DNA of 64,000 nucleotides from JAWKVD01 sp041398225 (GCA_041398225.1 JAWKVD010000013.1:1-64000), one strand, 5' to 3'. Positions 41,985 to 51,161 are shown, numbered from the stretch's first letter. Numbers and translations are program-made. Notes: a model not told the origin generated them from the sequence alone.

Positions 41985-42708
41985 TCTTGCAGACTTCGAA
42001 ACCAAAGCCAAAGATGCAACAATGGCCTTCTGGGGAAGCCGTGAGAAGGCGCGCCAGAAGCAGATAGAATCAGGAAAAGCCGATCAAGGGGAGCGCGCTG
42101 GCGTTACCGCCGGCAAGAACATGGACGGCTTCGTCCGAATTGTTCGCGACCTCGTAACCGCCAATGGTCTCGCGCACGCCCAGATTCATCTTGAACGCAA
42201 GGTGCTTTGCCTGCCGGGATATTTTCGCCCGACGAAATTGTGGGACATCCTCGTGACCCATGAGGGGCGTCTGATCGCGGCCGTCGAACTCAAGAGTCAG
42301 GTCGGGCCTTCTTTCGGCAACAACTTCAACAATCGCGCCGAGGAAGCAATCGGCACAGCACATGACCTCTGGACCGCGTATCGCGAGGGGGCTTTCGGGA
42401 AGCAACCGAGGCCATTCGTCGGCTGGATGATGATGGTGGAGGACGCGCCGGCTTCGAACTCTCCCGTGCGCGAAAGCTCGCCTCACTTCGCCGTGTTTCC
42501 GGAGTTTCAAGGCGCGTCGTATCTCCAGCGCTACGACATACTTTGCCAGAAGCTCGTCCAGGAGCAGCTCTATACAACCGCCTGTCTGCTCGCCTCCCCT
42601 CGCGAAGCAGCGCTGTCCGGCGCATACAGGTCGCTCTCCGAAATGACGAACTTGAAGACGTTCGTCACCGCACTTGCGGGCCATGTTGCGACTGAAGCTG
42701 CTCGATGA
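41974..42708 (+). CDS. Type II restriction endonuclease, PaeR7I family
   Basis: 244 residues from a GTG at 41974; this start overlaps the methylase stop by 11 bp. Motifs match the PaeR7I family as I know it: ARQKQIESGKADQGERAG, VTAGKNMDGF, then the PD-(D/E)xK core with Asp91 (LWDILV) and Glu105-x-Lys107 (AAVELKS), followed by VGPSFGNNFNNRAEEAIG. PaeR7I and XhoI cut C^TCGAG; the same site is predicted, not shown. A third gene overlaps its end by 4 bp. Confidence 0.85.
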   Translation: MALDLADFETKAKDATMAFWGSREKARQKQIESGKADQGERAGVTAGKNMDGFVRIVRDLVTANGLAHAQIHLERKVLCLPGYFRPTKLWDILVTHEGRLIAAVELKSQVGPSFGNNFNNRAEEAIGTAHDLWTAYREGAFGKQPRPFVGWMMMVEDAPASNSPVRESSPHFAVFPEFQGASYLQRYDILCQKLVQEQLYTTACLLASPREAALSGAYRSLSEMTNLKTFVTALAGHVATEAAR

Positions 42709-43580
42709 ACGAACCTACGGACCAGCAACTCTTTGGTCTTATCTTCGAAGAAGAAGACAAGGCACTCGCCGAACGCATGGCCCCGAAAGGGCGTCACTTC
42801 GAAATTCCATCGCGTGTGATGGAACGGCTAGGCTATCGGTCGTTCATATTGGGCGGGGCTGGCAAGCCTCCCGTTCTTACACGCATTGAACGGCTTCACG
42901 CACGCCTCTACCGAACCGAGGATGTCGGAATTGGCGGATTGCACGGCGGCGTCTTCATGTTCCGCGGCATCTTCGGTCGCTTCTACATCCCCATTAGCTA
43001 CGGCGCGGTGATGATCGATCCGTTCAAGCTTACCGATTTCTCCGACGACCAATTGCGATGGATCGGCACGCGACAGGAGGACGTTGAGAACTACATCGAT
43101 CAATTCGCCCACGTATTCGACTTCGCGGGCGGGGCCTATGGCCTCGGGGGCTATGCGCCGCCCCCCAAGCCCGCGTTGGATATGTTTCGTCTCGCTGGCT
43201 TTCAATTTCAGGCGGCAGCAGCGACCCTGAGTGCGGCATTCGACGCAAGAGGGGCCATCCAAAGCTCATTGATCGGGACGGAGCTCGCGTTGAAGGCGGG
43301 ATTGTTGGCCTCGGGCTCGACTGAAGCCCAGATCAAAAGCCACAGTCACAACCTCAAATCGGCGGCGACTGAGCTCGCTACACGATACGCATCTTTCGAC
43401 CTGGCAAGCGTGTTGGCGACCGTCGACGCGTTTCCCGCCTATGTCGCCAATCGCTATTCCAGCGAACAACCGGACCATTTTGAATCCGGTGAGATCGCGA
43501 TGGGCGCCCAGTTCGTTGCGGGAGAGGTAATGCGGAGCGTCACAGGCGGAGACTTCCGTTCGAAGCTTGTCAAAGGCTAG
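42705..43580 (+). CDS. Third gene of the R-M operon, unknown
   Basis: 291 residues starting in an ATGA overlap with the endonuclease stop, so co-translated. An alpha/beta N-terminal part (RLGYRSFILGGAGKPP, FRGIFGRFYIPISYGAVMID) is followed by a helical C-terminal half (IGTELALKAGLLASGS, SHSHNLKSAATELATRYA, YVANRYS). The helical part is faintly HEPN-like by pattern, but the usual R-x4-6-H motif is not clear. I do not recognise the family. No membrane or signal segments. Confidence 0.6.
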   Translation: MNEPTDQQLFGLIFEEEDKALAERMAPKGRHFEIPSRVMERLGYRSFILGGAGKPPVLTRIERLHARLYRTEDVGIGGLHGGVFMFRGIFGRFYIPISYGAVMIDPFKLTDFSDDQLRWIGTRQEDVENYIDQFAHVFDFAGGAYGLGGYAPPPKPALDMFRLAGFQFQAAAATLSAAFDARGAIQSSLIGTELALKAGLLASGSTEAQIKSHSHNLKSAATELATRYASFDLASVLATVDAFPAYVANRYSSEQPDHFESGEIAMGAQFVAGEVMRSVTGGDFRSKLVKG

Positions 43581-43646
43581 TCGCCTCATCCGGGTGATAA
43601 TTTATCTTACGAAAAATACTGCCCCGGAATCGGACCTGAGAGCCGC

Positions 43647-44048
43647 TCAGGACGGTGTTGAATCGAGTTCGATGGGAGCATCCGGATCGAAGCGCGGATC
43701 AAGGGGCGATGCGCCGTCAAACGCTTCCATCGTCTTGAGGTAAGCTTCCCGATCGTACTTGAACGCGCTTCCCGCCAAGGCATGAAGACGCAGCGCGGCC
43801 TTGTGTCCATCCTCCAGCAGGATCGGCTCCAGCGCTGACCACAGCGTGCCCATATCCTCCGGCGATGCACATTTGACGAAGAATCCGCCGGGCATCTGGC
43901 CCGATCGCTCGTGCTGCACGCCCGTGGCCGCGCTTGCGCGTCTCAGGGCCTTCCCAAGATCGATGAGGCCGTCGAAATGCGGGACCTCCACGGTAACCCC
44001 GCTGTCCAGAAAATCCGGTCGTAGCTGAAAAAAACCCTTCTTCGACAT
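43647..44048 (-). CDS. Hypothetical protein
   Basis: 133 residues, cytosolic. It starts SKKGFFQLRPDFLDSGV and has an acidic end. No domain recognised. The start codon overlaps one arm of an imperfect inverted repeat (CATAC-N10-GTATG, 44046-44065), possibly an operator. It is convergent with the R-M operon. Confidence 0.5.
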   Translation of the reverse strand: MSKKGFFQLRPDFLDSGVTVEVPHFDGLIDLGKALRRASAATGVQHERSGQMPGGFFVKCASPEDMGTLWSALEPILLEDGHKAALRLHALAGSAFKYDREAYLKTMEAFDGASPLDPRFDPDAPIELDSTPS

Positions 44049-44304
44049 ACCTACTTTTCAGTATGCCATAATACATTGTTATTACGCAACTTTGTCGGAT
44101 TTTGCGCCTTTCGCCGTCTTCGCTCATCGGTCCTTGAAGTAGTGGCCGCAAGTCTGGCCGGAGGCACCCTCCGGTCAACGGCCTGCCCGCTCCAGTTCCG
44201 TGTTGGCCGTAGACCCTTCGCTGCACTCAGGGTGACCCTCGGGCTCATGCCTCCGTCCTTTTGCCTTCGCGTCCTCAAGGAACCGAAAGCGAAAGGAGAC
44301 GGAC

Positions 44305-45213
44305 ATGAAAACGGACGCAAACCGACCCGATATCTATACCCGCATCACCAATCAGATTATTTCATCCCTCGAACAGGGCGTGAAACCCTGGACCCAGCCC
44401 TGGAACGCCGCGCATGCGGCTGGTCCGGTATCGCGGCCTCTGCGCCATAGCGGAGAGACCTATTCCGGCATCAATGTGCTGGTGCTTTGGGCGACCGCGA
44501 TGGAGCGCGGCTACGCCGGCCCGATCTGGATGACTTTCAAGCAGGCGCTTGAACTCGGCGGATGCGTCCGCAAGGGCGAGAAAAGTTCTCCGGTCGTCTA
44601 TGCCGGATCGCTCAATCGCACCGAACAGGACGATAAGACCGGCGAGGACGTTGAGCGGACCATCCCGTTCCTCAAGGGCTACACGGTCTTCAACATCGAG
44701 CAGATCGATGGGCTTCCGGCGCACTACTACGCGCCCGCCGCAGACACCAAGAATCCCGATCAACGCGTAGCCGAGGCGGACGCCTTCTTCGCTTCAACGC
44801 GCGCCGACATCCGTCATGGCGGCAATTCCGCCTTCTACGCGCCGGGTCCCGACTTCGTGCAGATGCCGAACTTCGATGCCTTCCGCAGCGCCGAGGATTA
44901 TTACGCCAGCCTCGCGCATGAATGCACGCACTGGACGCGCCACAAGTCACGTCTCGATCGCGATTTCGGCCGCGAGAAATTCGGCGACGCCGGATATGCG
45001 CGCGAAGAACTGGTTGCTGAACTCGGAGCCGCTTTTCTTTGCGCCGATCTCGGTCTTGGTCTCAAGGATCGCGACGATCACGCCGCCTATATAGGCCACT
45101 GGCTTCAGGTCCTGCGTGAGGACAAACGCGCGATCTTTTCCGCCGCCGCGCATGCGCAACGCGCCTGCGATTTCCTGCATGGGCTTCAACCCGCACAAGA
45201 GGAGGCCGCGTGA
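44305..45213 (+). CDS. ardC: ArdC-like antirestriction protein (ssDNA-binding plus zincin)
   Basis: 302 residues. An N-terminal ArdC ssDNA-binding domain (DIYTRITNQIISSLEQGVKPW, in two parts, then YSGINVLVLW) is followed by a metalloprotease-like domain with HExxH (LAHECTHWTRH) and a downstream Glu in REELVAELGAAFL. ArdC proteins shield transferred single-stranded DNA from host restriction. It has a good ribosome site (AAAGGAG) before the ATG. A 138-codon gene overlaps its end by 4 bp. Confidence 0.88.
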   Translation: MKTDANRPDIYTRITNQIISSLEQGVKPWTQPWNAAHAAGPVSRPLRHSGETYSGINVLVLWATAMERGYAGPIWMTFKQALELGGCVRKGEKSSPVVYAGSLNRTEQDDKTGEDVERTIPFLKGYTVFNIEQIDGLPAHYYAPAADTKNPDQRVAEADAFFASTRADIRHGGNSAFYAPGPDFVQMPNFDAFRSAEDYYASLAHECTHWTRHKSRLDRDFGREKFGDAGYAREELVAELGAAFLCADLGLGLKDRDDHAAYIGHWLQVLREDKRAIFSAAAHAQRACDFLHGLQPAQEEAA

Positions 45214-45626
45214 TGACGAAGCATTTCGAATACTCTTCCGGTCATCCTTGGTACTATGTCCTCGGGGGCGCGGTCCTCTTCCCTCGCCAGATCGTCAACG
45301 ATGTGCACAATCGCGGATATCGTGGATATGCGGCCTCCGACATCGTTGCCGCCGATGCGCTGAGCGAACCGAAGCGCTCCCGAATGCTGCGCGATTATCG
45401 TGAGAAATTTCGCGACGACCTCAAGCGTGATCTCTCGCGCTATCGGCAATGCGCCAACGCGCTTCGCTCTTGGCGCGAACATCATGCCCTGAACCACAAT
45501 GATCCGGAATGCGCCGACGTACACACGAACATCAGCCTCAAGCACAATCATCTGTACAATGATTTTGCGCACTTGATCTGGCTGGAAGAATTGCTGTCGC
45601 GCCAGCGAGACCTGTTCGATCTGTAG
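45210..45626 (+). CDS. Hypothetical protein downstream of ardC
   Basis: 138 residues, probably starting at the second Met (45213). Charged and aromatic, with SGHPWYYVLGGAVLFPRQIV, then long helices with many Arg and His. No recognised domain. The ATGA overlap with ardC indicates co-translation. Confidence 0.6.
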   Translation: MMTKHFEYSSGHPWYYVLGGAVLFPRQIVNDVHNRGYRGYAASDIVAADALSEPKRSRMLRDYREKFRDDLKRDLSRYRQCANALRSWREHHALNHNDPECADVHTNISLKHNHLYNDFAHLIWLEELLSRQRDLFDL

Positions 45627-45637
45627 TCTTGTGCAGC

Positions 45638-45791
45638 GGGGATGCGGCCCTCCGCATCCCCTGCCCGAGCGGCGAGCGTGCGGGGTGAAGCGTCAAGGGC
45701 CGCGACACGCGGCGCGCAGCGTTTACCCTTGACGCGAGGGGCCGCTAAAGGCCCACTCTGAACGCCCGGAGCGGACGAAACGAGCCGGGCG
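45638..45791 (+). ncRNA. Run of four stem-loops, candidate structured RNA element
   Basis: Between two genes lie four good hairpins in 154 bp: GGGGATGCGG/CCGCATCCCC (45638-45661, CCCT loop); GCGTCAAGGG/CCCTTGACGC (45690-45735) enclosing GCCGCG-ACA-CGCGGC; GGGCC/GGCCC (45739-45754); and CGCCCGG/CCGGGCG (45763-45791). No T-run follows any of them, so simple termination is unlikely. The element ends 18 bp before a 74-codon gene. It could be a structured leader, a small RNA or a transfer-origin component. Confidence 0.5.
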
Positions 45792-45808
45792 ATAAGGAAG
45801 TCCCGACG

Positions 45809-46033
45809 ATGCGCACCCTTACCGGCTTTGAACTGCACCACCTCTCGATCGATGAATGGCGGTCCTACCGTTCGCGCCTTGAAGCTGAGAGAGAAGAGGT
45901 CCGCACATGGTATCGGGAAATCAGGGCTCATCGCCGTCCGACACCTCACGAAACGCGCCGGTGGATGGGCCGTATCGACGTCGTGAGCGAGTTCATCATG
46001 CGGGCAGAATGGGAAATCGACGCGCTGTCGTGA
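45809..46033 (+). CDS. Small charged protein, unknown
   Basis: 74 residues: TLTGFELHHLSIDEWRSYRS followed by Arg/Glu-rich helices. It starts directly after the stem-loop run. A GGAAG ribosome site sits 9 bp upstream. No family recognised. Confidence 0.5.
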   Translation: MRTLTGFELHHLSIDEWRSYRSRLEAEREEVRTWYREIRAHRRPTPHETRRWMGRIDVVSEFIMRAEWEIDALS

Positions 46034-46110
46034 GGCGGCTGCATACTCCCGCATGCGGATTTGAACCGGAGCCGCCTTTTGTGGTCTGCTGACCACTCCG
46101 AAGGATGCCT

Positions 46111-46248
46111 ATGGAACTCGTGAAGGAATGGAGGAAGGTCTGTATCCCGCAACGCCGAGTTAGCGGCCTGTTCTACACGACAAAATTCCGGCCGCGCTTT
46201 CGGCCGCGCAAGCGTCCCATCCCCCGCCCCAAATGGGCGCGCTACTGA
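46111..46248 (+). CDS. Very short basic protein (possible)
   Basis: 45 residues beginning MELVKEWRKVCIPQRRV and ending in a run of Arg/Pro/Lys repeats (FRPRFRPRKRPIPRPK). It is strongly basic and could bind nucleic acid. Length and lack of relatives known to me keep confidence low. Confidence 0.3.
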   Translation: MELVKEWRKVCIPQRRVSGLFYTTKFRPRFRPRKRPIPRPKWARY

Positions 46249-46337
46249 ACATCGGATTCCCCGCACCGGGGAACGCGCATTGACGCATCGTGATCTTGCT
46301 TCAGTGTCTTGGCGAAACCAATCGCCGGGACGCGCAG

Positions 46338-46766
46338 ATGTCTTCGCAGCCGACTTCCTATGCCAAGACGCTCGATGAAGAGCGGCTCAAATGGTTCGCC
46401 GAGAAAATGGGCCTCACCGCACAGCCCGATTTTCAGCAAGCGGCCGAGCACGCTCAGGAACAGGACAACACACCAGGCGAGAGCCTGAAGGAACGCGGTT
46501 CGTCCATGGTCGAGAAAGACGCGCCGGCCATCCACAACGTGCCGCCCGATGAATGGCGCAAGGAAGTCGACGCAAAGAATTTCGCGGAACGCTGGTCGGA
46601 TGAGCAGATCGAGGCCATGGCCGAACAATACAAGCGCGAGAAGATCGCCGAGCTGCGCGGACAACGCGAGGCCGCGCAGCGCGATGCCGGCGAACGCGAT
46701 ACGCCTGAACAGGAATCCGGCGATCAGCAAATTGATCGCGGCGATGACTACGGGATGGAGCGTTAG
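46338..46766 (+). CDS. Hydrophilic helical protein, unknown
   Basis: 142 residues from the ATG at 46338. No membrane segment; many Glu, Gln, Asp and Arg; sequences such as AKTLDEERLKWFAEKMGL and WSDEQIEAMAEQYKREKI suggest helices. It is convergent with the coupling ATPase gene, 9 bp apart. No domain recognised. Confidence 0.5.
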   Translation: MSSQPTSYAKTLDEERLKWFAEKMGLTAQPDFQQAAEHAQEQDNTPGESLKERGSSMVEKDAPAIHNVPPDEWRKEVDAKNFAERWSDEQIEAMAEQYKREKIAELRGQREAAQRDAGERDTPEQESGDQQIDRGDDYGMER

Positions 46767-46775
46767 GGCGCGTTT

Positions 46776-49484
46776 CTACCGCCGCATGTCATAGAAGATC
46801 CACGCTCCTCCAGCGGGAAGAACCGCCGTCGCCAGACCCACGAGAATGTTCCCGCTGGCCGCACCAATGACGATCGCCCCAATTGCACAAACACCCATCA
46901 GCAGTGAAATCAAGGAAAAGCTCACTGTTCGCGCAGTCTGGAAGTTCGCCTGACCCTGTTCCTCTTTCCGCCTGCGCGCCTCCTCTTCAATTCTGCGCTG
47001 ACGGGCCGCCCGCTCTTGCCGGGCTGCTTCTTCGGCGCCCCGAGCAGCCTCTTCCGCCTGGCGCTTGGCGGCCGCTTCGGCCTCCGCGCGAAGTCGCTTT
47101 TCCTCGATCCTGTTCTTGATCGCCGCAATGGGCTTGCCGAAAAAACTGCGCTTGAGCGCGGTCTGCTCGTTCTCGCGGATCGGCCATTCCGCGCGAATGG
47201 TCATGATCGCGCCGCTTGTCTTACGCTCCTCTTCATCAGGCAGGTCGACGACCGTCCCATTGAGGGGCGCGGCGACAGACTGCGCGCTCACGGAAGGAGC
47301 GTGATAGGCAAACAGAATATCGCTGTTGGCAAAGCGAGCATGCTTGCGGACCTTGGCCGCGCCTTCGTAGTCGTCGTCGAGCATCAATTTCGGCAACTTG
47401 ATCTGCCAAATATGCTCCTCTGTATATTCATGGCCCAAAAGCGGCTGCTTCTCGATCGGAATGTAGGTCTGCCCAGGATCGGGCGAGAAACACCGCACGA
47501 AGTAAGGGTCCTGATCGTAGTTCGATCGCCGCAGGAAGAACGGCAGCTCTCCGGAAATCATCACCAGCATCAATCCGGGATATGCGGGATGATCGATGTC
47601 CACATCAGAAAATGCGCGCAGATAGCTCTGCGCCTCGTGCGCGGCAAGCAAGGGCTTCTTGTGAAATTGTTCGGCCGTCCCGCCGCCAACCGTATAGCCT
47701 TCGGTCGTACTGCTCGTCTGTGTCCAGGTCTGCGATTGGCCAGACTGGCTCGTATGCGTGGTCGAGGATTGGCCGCCGGTGGAGGTCGTGTTCGCGGTCG
47801 AACGCTGTCCCCCGCGCGTCGATGCGCCGTTCCTTCCCCTCTGATGGCCGCGCGAGGACGCCTCGCCCGATGAATGATTGAGCGAGGTACCATAGCTGGT
47901 CGCGCGATCGAGCGGTTGGAAGAATACATGCGGGCCATAATTGCGGCCGGCGCTGTCCCCTTCCGAACGACCCCAGTTCTTCGAGCTGCCCCAATTCACG
48001 CTGTCGTTCCATCCGCGCGTCTTCGACCATTGGGCGCCGGTGGTATCGGTGCGCGAACGCTGCCAGTTCTCGCCGGTCGTGTCGGACTCACTGGTGCTGG
48101 AGTTTTCACCGAAAGCGTAAGAATCTGACGCGCTGGTCTGCCGGGATGCGCTCTCGGACGCGGAGTAAACCGTCATCACGATCTGCGTCTCGCCGAGCGT
48201 CTTTTCGATGTAGGCGTTGCCTTCGCGCCCCGTGTCCCCGAAGAACAATTTTACACCGCTATTGGTGAAGAACGCATCGGCGCCTTCCTTATAGAACCCG
48301 TTCAGTTCCCCCAAACCCTGCACGACGATGACAAGCTTCACGCCGGCGCCTGCGATATTGCGCAGCGCGGATGCAATGTAGTCGTTCTTACCGAGGTCGA
48401 GAAATTCATCGAGCACACACAGGGTCTGATGACCGCTGGCCGGCTGACCGCGCTGTTGCCGGGCGGCGGCGAACAGACATAGAAATACGGTGTTCGCCCA
48501 ACGTGAGAACTCCTCGCTGTCCTCGGTCGGAAGAACAACAAATACCGCGACGCCTTTCGGATCGCTTTTTAGTCTCCGCATATCGAGCGCCCTGCCCGCG
48601 CTTTCGTCTTCGGGCGGAGCAATCACGCGCATGATCGACTGCGACTTAAGGAAGGCAAGCTGCATCGCGGCTTCGTTGCGCACCGAATTGAACAGCTTGG
48701 GCTGATCGGACTTGTCGGTCGCAAAACTGCGCGCGAGCGTCTTGAGTTGGCCGTTGCCGGCATTGTTGTCCTCGATCTCGGTCAGCAGCAGAACAAACGG
48801 GTCCTGCGTCTTGCCCGACGCATCCGTGAGCCGCTTCGCATAGTCGTAGTGACCTTCCTGACAGAACCGATAGACCGTCAGCAGCGACCGCTCCTGGCCT
48901 TGATAGTGAGGAGAGCTCGCAACGTGCGCGATCAGCATCGAGATGAATATCTTCGCCTTGTCGACCCAATGCGCCGATTCCGTCCCCTCGGTTTTTTTGA
49001 CGATGACGTTCGCAATCCGGTCGCACCAGATCAGGAAATCGTCATCTTCAGGATCGAGCGCATCAAGTGGATTGAAATACCCCCGGTAGCTTTCATCGAC
49101 CTCAGCCGCCCGCTTGGGGTCGAGGACGAAAACGTCCTGCCCCATGCCATCGCAATATTCATTTCCCCTACCGCGCCGTGGAGCGAGGATGGTGGCGAGA
49201 TCGCCCTTGGGATCATAGGAAGCAATCGAGCCGGGCCAGATCGCCATATTGTTGATGATGAGCGAGCGGCCCTTGCCGGAACGATTTCCGGCGCACATCA
49301 GCACATGCCGATCATCCAGATAACCAATCGGGATTTCGCTGTGATGGGGATGACGCCCGAGCCAGAATTGTCCGGGCTTGAATTCATAGCGGCCCGCCAC
49401 GAATTCGGGATCAGCCCATCGCGCCGTGGCGAGCGCTTCGCTCGACGGCCCCATATCCTTTTGCACGTACTGGTCCCCCTTCAA
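46776..49484 (-). CDS. VirD4/TraG-type coupling ATPase with unusual architecture
   Basis: 902 residues. Walker A GNRSGKGRS (66-74), DPKGDL (91-96) and Walker B LCVLDEFLDLG (355-365) place it with type IV coupling proteins. Two features are odd. Residues ~442-600 are a Ser/Thr/Gly/Gln/Trp-rich low-complexity stretch, and the two hydrophobic segments are at the C-terminus (about 850-898, after a coiled coil of Glu/Arg/Ala) instead of the N-terminus. It would bring the relaxosome to a conjugation channel. The mobC/relaxase genes are 2 kb away on the other strand. Confidence 0.82.
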   Translation of the reverse strand: MKGDQYVQKDMGPSSEALATARWADPEFVAGRYEFKPGQFWLGRHPHHSEIPIGYLDDRHVLMCAGNRSGKGRSLIINNMAIWPGSIASYDPKGDLATILAPRRGRGNEYCDGMGQDVFVLDPKRAAEVDESYRGYFNPLDALDPEDDDFLIWCDRIANVIVKKTEGTESAHWVDKAKIFISMLIAHVASSPHYQGQERSLLTVYRFCQEGHYDYAKRLTDASGKTQDPFVLLLTEIEDNNAGNGQLKTLARSFATDKSDQPKLFNSVRNEAAMQLAFLKSQSIMRVIAPPEDESAGRALDMRRLKSDPKGVAVFVVLPTEDSEEFSRWANTVFLCLFAAARQQRGQPASGHQTLCVLDEFLDLGKNDYIASALRNIAGAGVKLVIVVQGLGELNGFYKEGADAFFTNSGVKLFFGDTGREGNAYIEKTLGETQIVMTVYSASESASRQTSASDSYAFGENSSTSESDTTGENWQRSRTDTTGAQWSKTRGWNDSVNWGSSKNWGRSEGDSAGRNYGPHVFFQPLDRATSYGTSLNHSSGEASSRGHQRGRNGASTRGGQRSTANTTSTGGQSSTTHTSQSGQSQTWTQTSSTTEGYTVGGGTAEQFHKKPLLAAHEAQSYLRAFSDVDIDHPAYPGLMLVMISGELPFFLRRSNYDQDPYFVRCFSPDPGQTYIPIEKQPLLGHEYTEEHIWQIKLPKLMLDDDYEGAAKVRKHARFANSDILFAYHAPSVSAQSVAAPLNGTVVDLPDEEERKTSGAIMTIRAEWPIRENEQTALKRSFFGKPIAAIKNRIEEKRLRAEAEAAAKRQAEEAARGAEEAARQERAARQRRIEEEARRRKEEQGQANFQTARTVSFSLISLLMGVCAIGAIVIGAASGNILVGLATAVLPAGGAWIFYDMRR

Positions 49485-49515
49485 TGCTGAGTGTCGCCTG
49501 GCCGGTCCGACTGTG

Positions 49516-50169
49516 TCAGCCGTCCCAGGGCCGGAAGTCCTTTGCGAGCGCAGGGCTCGCCTTCAGGAACATGTCGATGAACTCGGCCGGGCCGTTTAGT
49601 CGGGCGAAGATGGGATGGCTGCCCTCAACCGCGCACACATCCTCCAGCATTTCGAGATCGGTCGCCGATACGTGGTCGATGATTTTCGGCGACAGAAGGA
49701 GCTTGTGCAGTTCGCCGTCTAGCCCGAGCGCGTATTCGATATACGCTATTTCGAGATACATCTCTGCGCTCTGCGGGCAGGCATTGACGATGACCGCCAT
49801 CGCCTCAAGCGAGTTCACGAGCCGCTCGCGCGATTTCGGCGAGTCTTCATGAGCGTAGTCCAGGCATCTCTCACACCATTTGTCGATGTGATTTCGAACG
49901 GTGACCGTGTCGAGAAATTTGGGTTTGACCTGGCCGATGGCTGACAAGAGCTGTAACGCCGTGTCGCTTGGAAAATGCTCGCACGTGGTAGCGGCAAAGG
50001 GCGCCATGGCGGGCGCGAGTTTCGGTTTGACCCGGAGAAGCTCGACCATGCTGACCAAGGCTTCGAGATAGGCGTCTTCAGTGAGCGGCAATTTGCCCAA
50101 GCAATCGAGCAGCTCGCTTTCGCTCATCTTGGCGAGAACGCCGATGTCCGCACTGAAATGGTTGGGCAT
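49516..50169 (-). CDS. Hypothetical helical protein upstream of the coupling ATPase
   Basis: 217 residues from the ATG at 50169, all helical by pattern (ALVSMVELLRVKPKLAPAMA, LQLLSAIGQVKPKFLD, LEIAYIEYALGLDGELHKLL). No membrane segment or recognised domain. It ends 31 bp before the ATPase start on the same strand, so an accessory transfer role is possible. Confidence 0.5.
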   Translation of the reverse strand: MPNHFSADIGVLAKMSESELLDCLGKLPLTEDAYLEALVSMVELLRVKPKLAPAMAPFAATTCEHFPSDTALQLLSAIGQVKPKFLDTVTVRNHIDKWCERCLDYAHEDSPKSRERLVNSLEAMAVIVNACPQSAEMYLEIAYIEYALGLDGELHKLLLSPKIIDHVSATDLEMLEDVCAVEGSHPIFARLNGPAEFIDMFLKASPALAKDFRPWDG

Positions 50170-50593
50170 GGAACCGTCCTGCAAGGGAGGATGGCGAGCG
50201 ACGAAAACCTCTCAGCCGCACGCGCATATGATTGGGCGACACATCAGAATCCCGCCGGGCCACGGTGCCGGTACGGGTGCAAAATTCAGACTATCTCGGG
50301 GGTTCGGCTTGGCCAACCGTTCACAACCCGCAATTGATCGGTCGGAAGTCCGGTGATTGGCGTTCATGCGCCGATTGTCGTCTCGTTCGGATTGGGCTCG
50401 CGAGACCAAGTCCAGCCACTAGCCGCGAAGACTGGAACCGTCGCCACGCCGCCAGGCCCTCCGGGTCCGCAATGGGCGGCCCGCACCACCCGGCTTCGCC
50501 GGCCGTGTGGCCCATGCGGAGCGGCGCTGCGCGGTCCCGATCGTCCTTCGCGCGGCAGGAATGGTCCTTCCGCCCAACGAAAGGACGAACACA

Positions 50594-50811
50594 ATGACCA
50601 GCACACTCAAACCCACGCACCGCGTATCCTTCGCCTGCATTGTCGGAGAAGACGACGACGGCAATGATAAGCTCGGCCCCGCCCGCGAGATCGGAGCCGT
50701 CTGGCCCCGCAGAAACGGCAAGGGCGGCATCCTGCGCTTCGATCACGTTCCGATCGAGCTGACCTCGGCGAAGGCGTCATTTTCGTGAACGCCATCGAAG
50801 CCAAGAAGTAA
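50594..50811 (+). pseudogene. Short conserved-looking gene with terminal frameshift
   Basis: From the ATG at 50594: TSTLKPTHRVSFACIVGE, then ARKIG-like core and GILRFDHVPIELT. The frame then hits a stop at 50788, but the next frame continues naturally as LGEGVIFVNAIEAKK to TAA at 50809-50811. One base is missing near 50762-50770. Without it the protein would be about 72 residues. The family resembles small DUF-type proteins of alphaproteobacterial plasmids; no function known. Confidence 0.55.
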
Positions 50812-50832
50812 GACGCTTCCACGCGCACAACC

Positions 50833-50862
50833 AAGGCGGGACCGCTCGGCGGTCTCGCCTTT
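50833..50862 (+). terminator. Rho-independent-like terminator
   Basis: A 12-pair stem (34-45 with 49-60 in 508xx numbering; one G-T pair), TCG loop, flanked by AA before and TTT after. It lies 22 bp after the TAA at 50811 and closes that short gene. Confidence 0.7.
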
Positions 50863-51161
50863 GCGCGCTTACCGCGCCCTGCTCTTGAAGCGGGTCAATA
50901 TCGACCACGCGGACGAACCGCGTGGGCTCTATGTTGAGGCGGCCGCGCGGCGCATTTTCGGGTCAGGGCCGAACCGATTGCGCGCATAGCCGGCATACGC
51001 CTGCATGTCTTAGACGCTTGCGACTTGCGCTCTTTTTGTGGCTGTGGATAAATTGAGCCGCGAGGGGGAGCCAGATATGTTTTTGGTGCCCAAAAACTCG
51101 CTTGGACGGGACTTCCTGGGAAGCCCGCCGCGATCTGGTCGGGGTTCCGCCCCCGAACGGC

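Noticed and set aside
42705..43580. Confident HEPN nuclease call for the third R-M gene
   Set aside because: Helical pattern only; the R-x4-6-H catalytic motif is not convincingly present.
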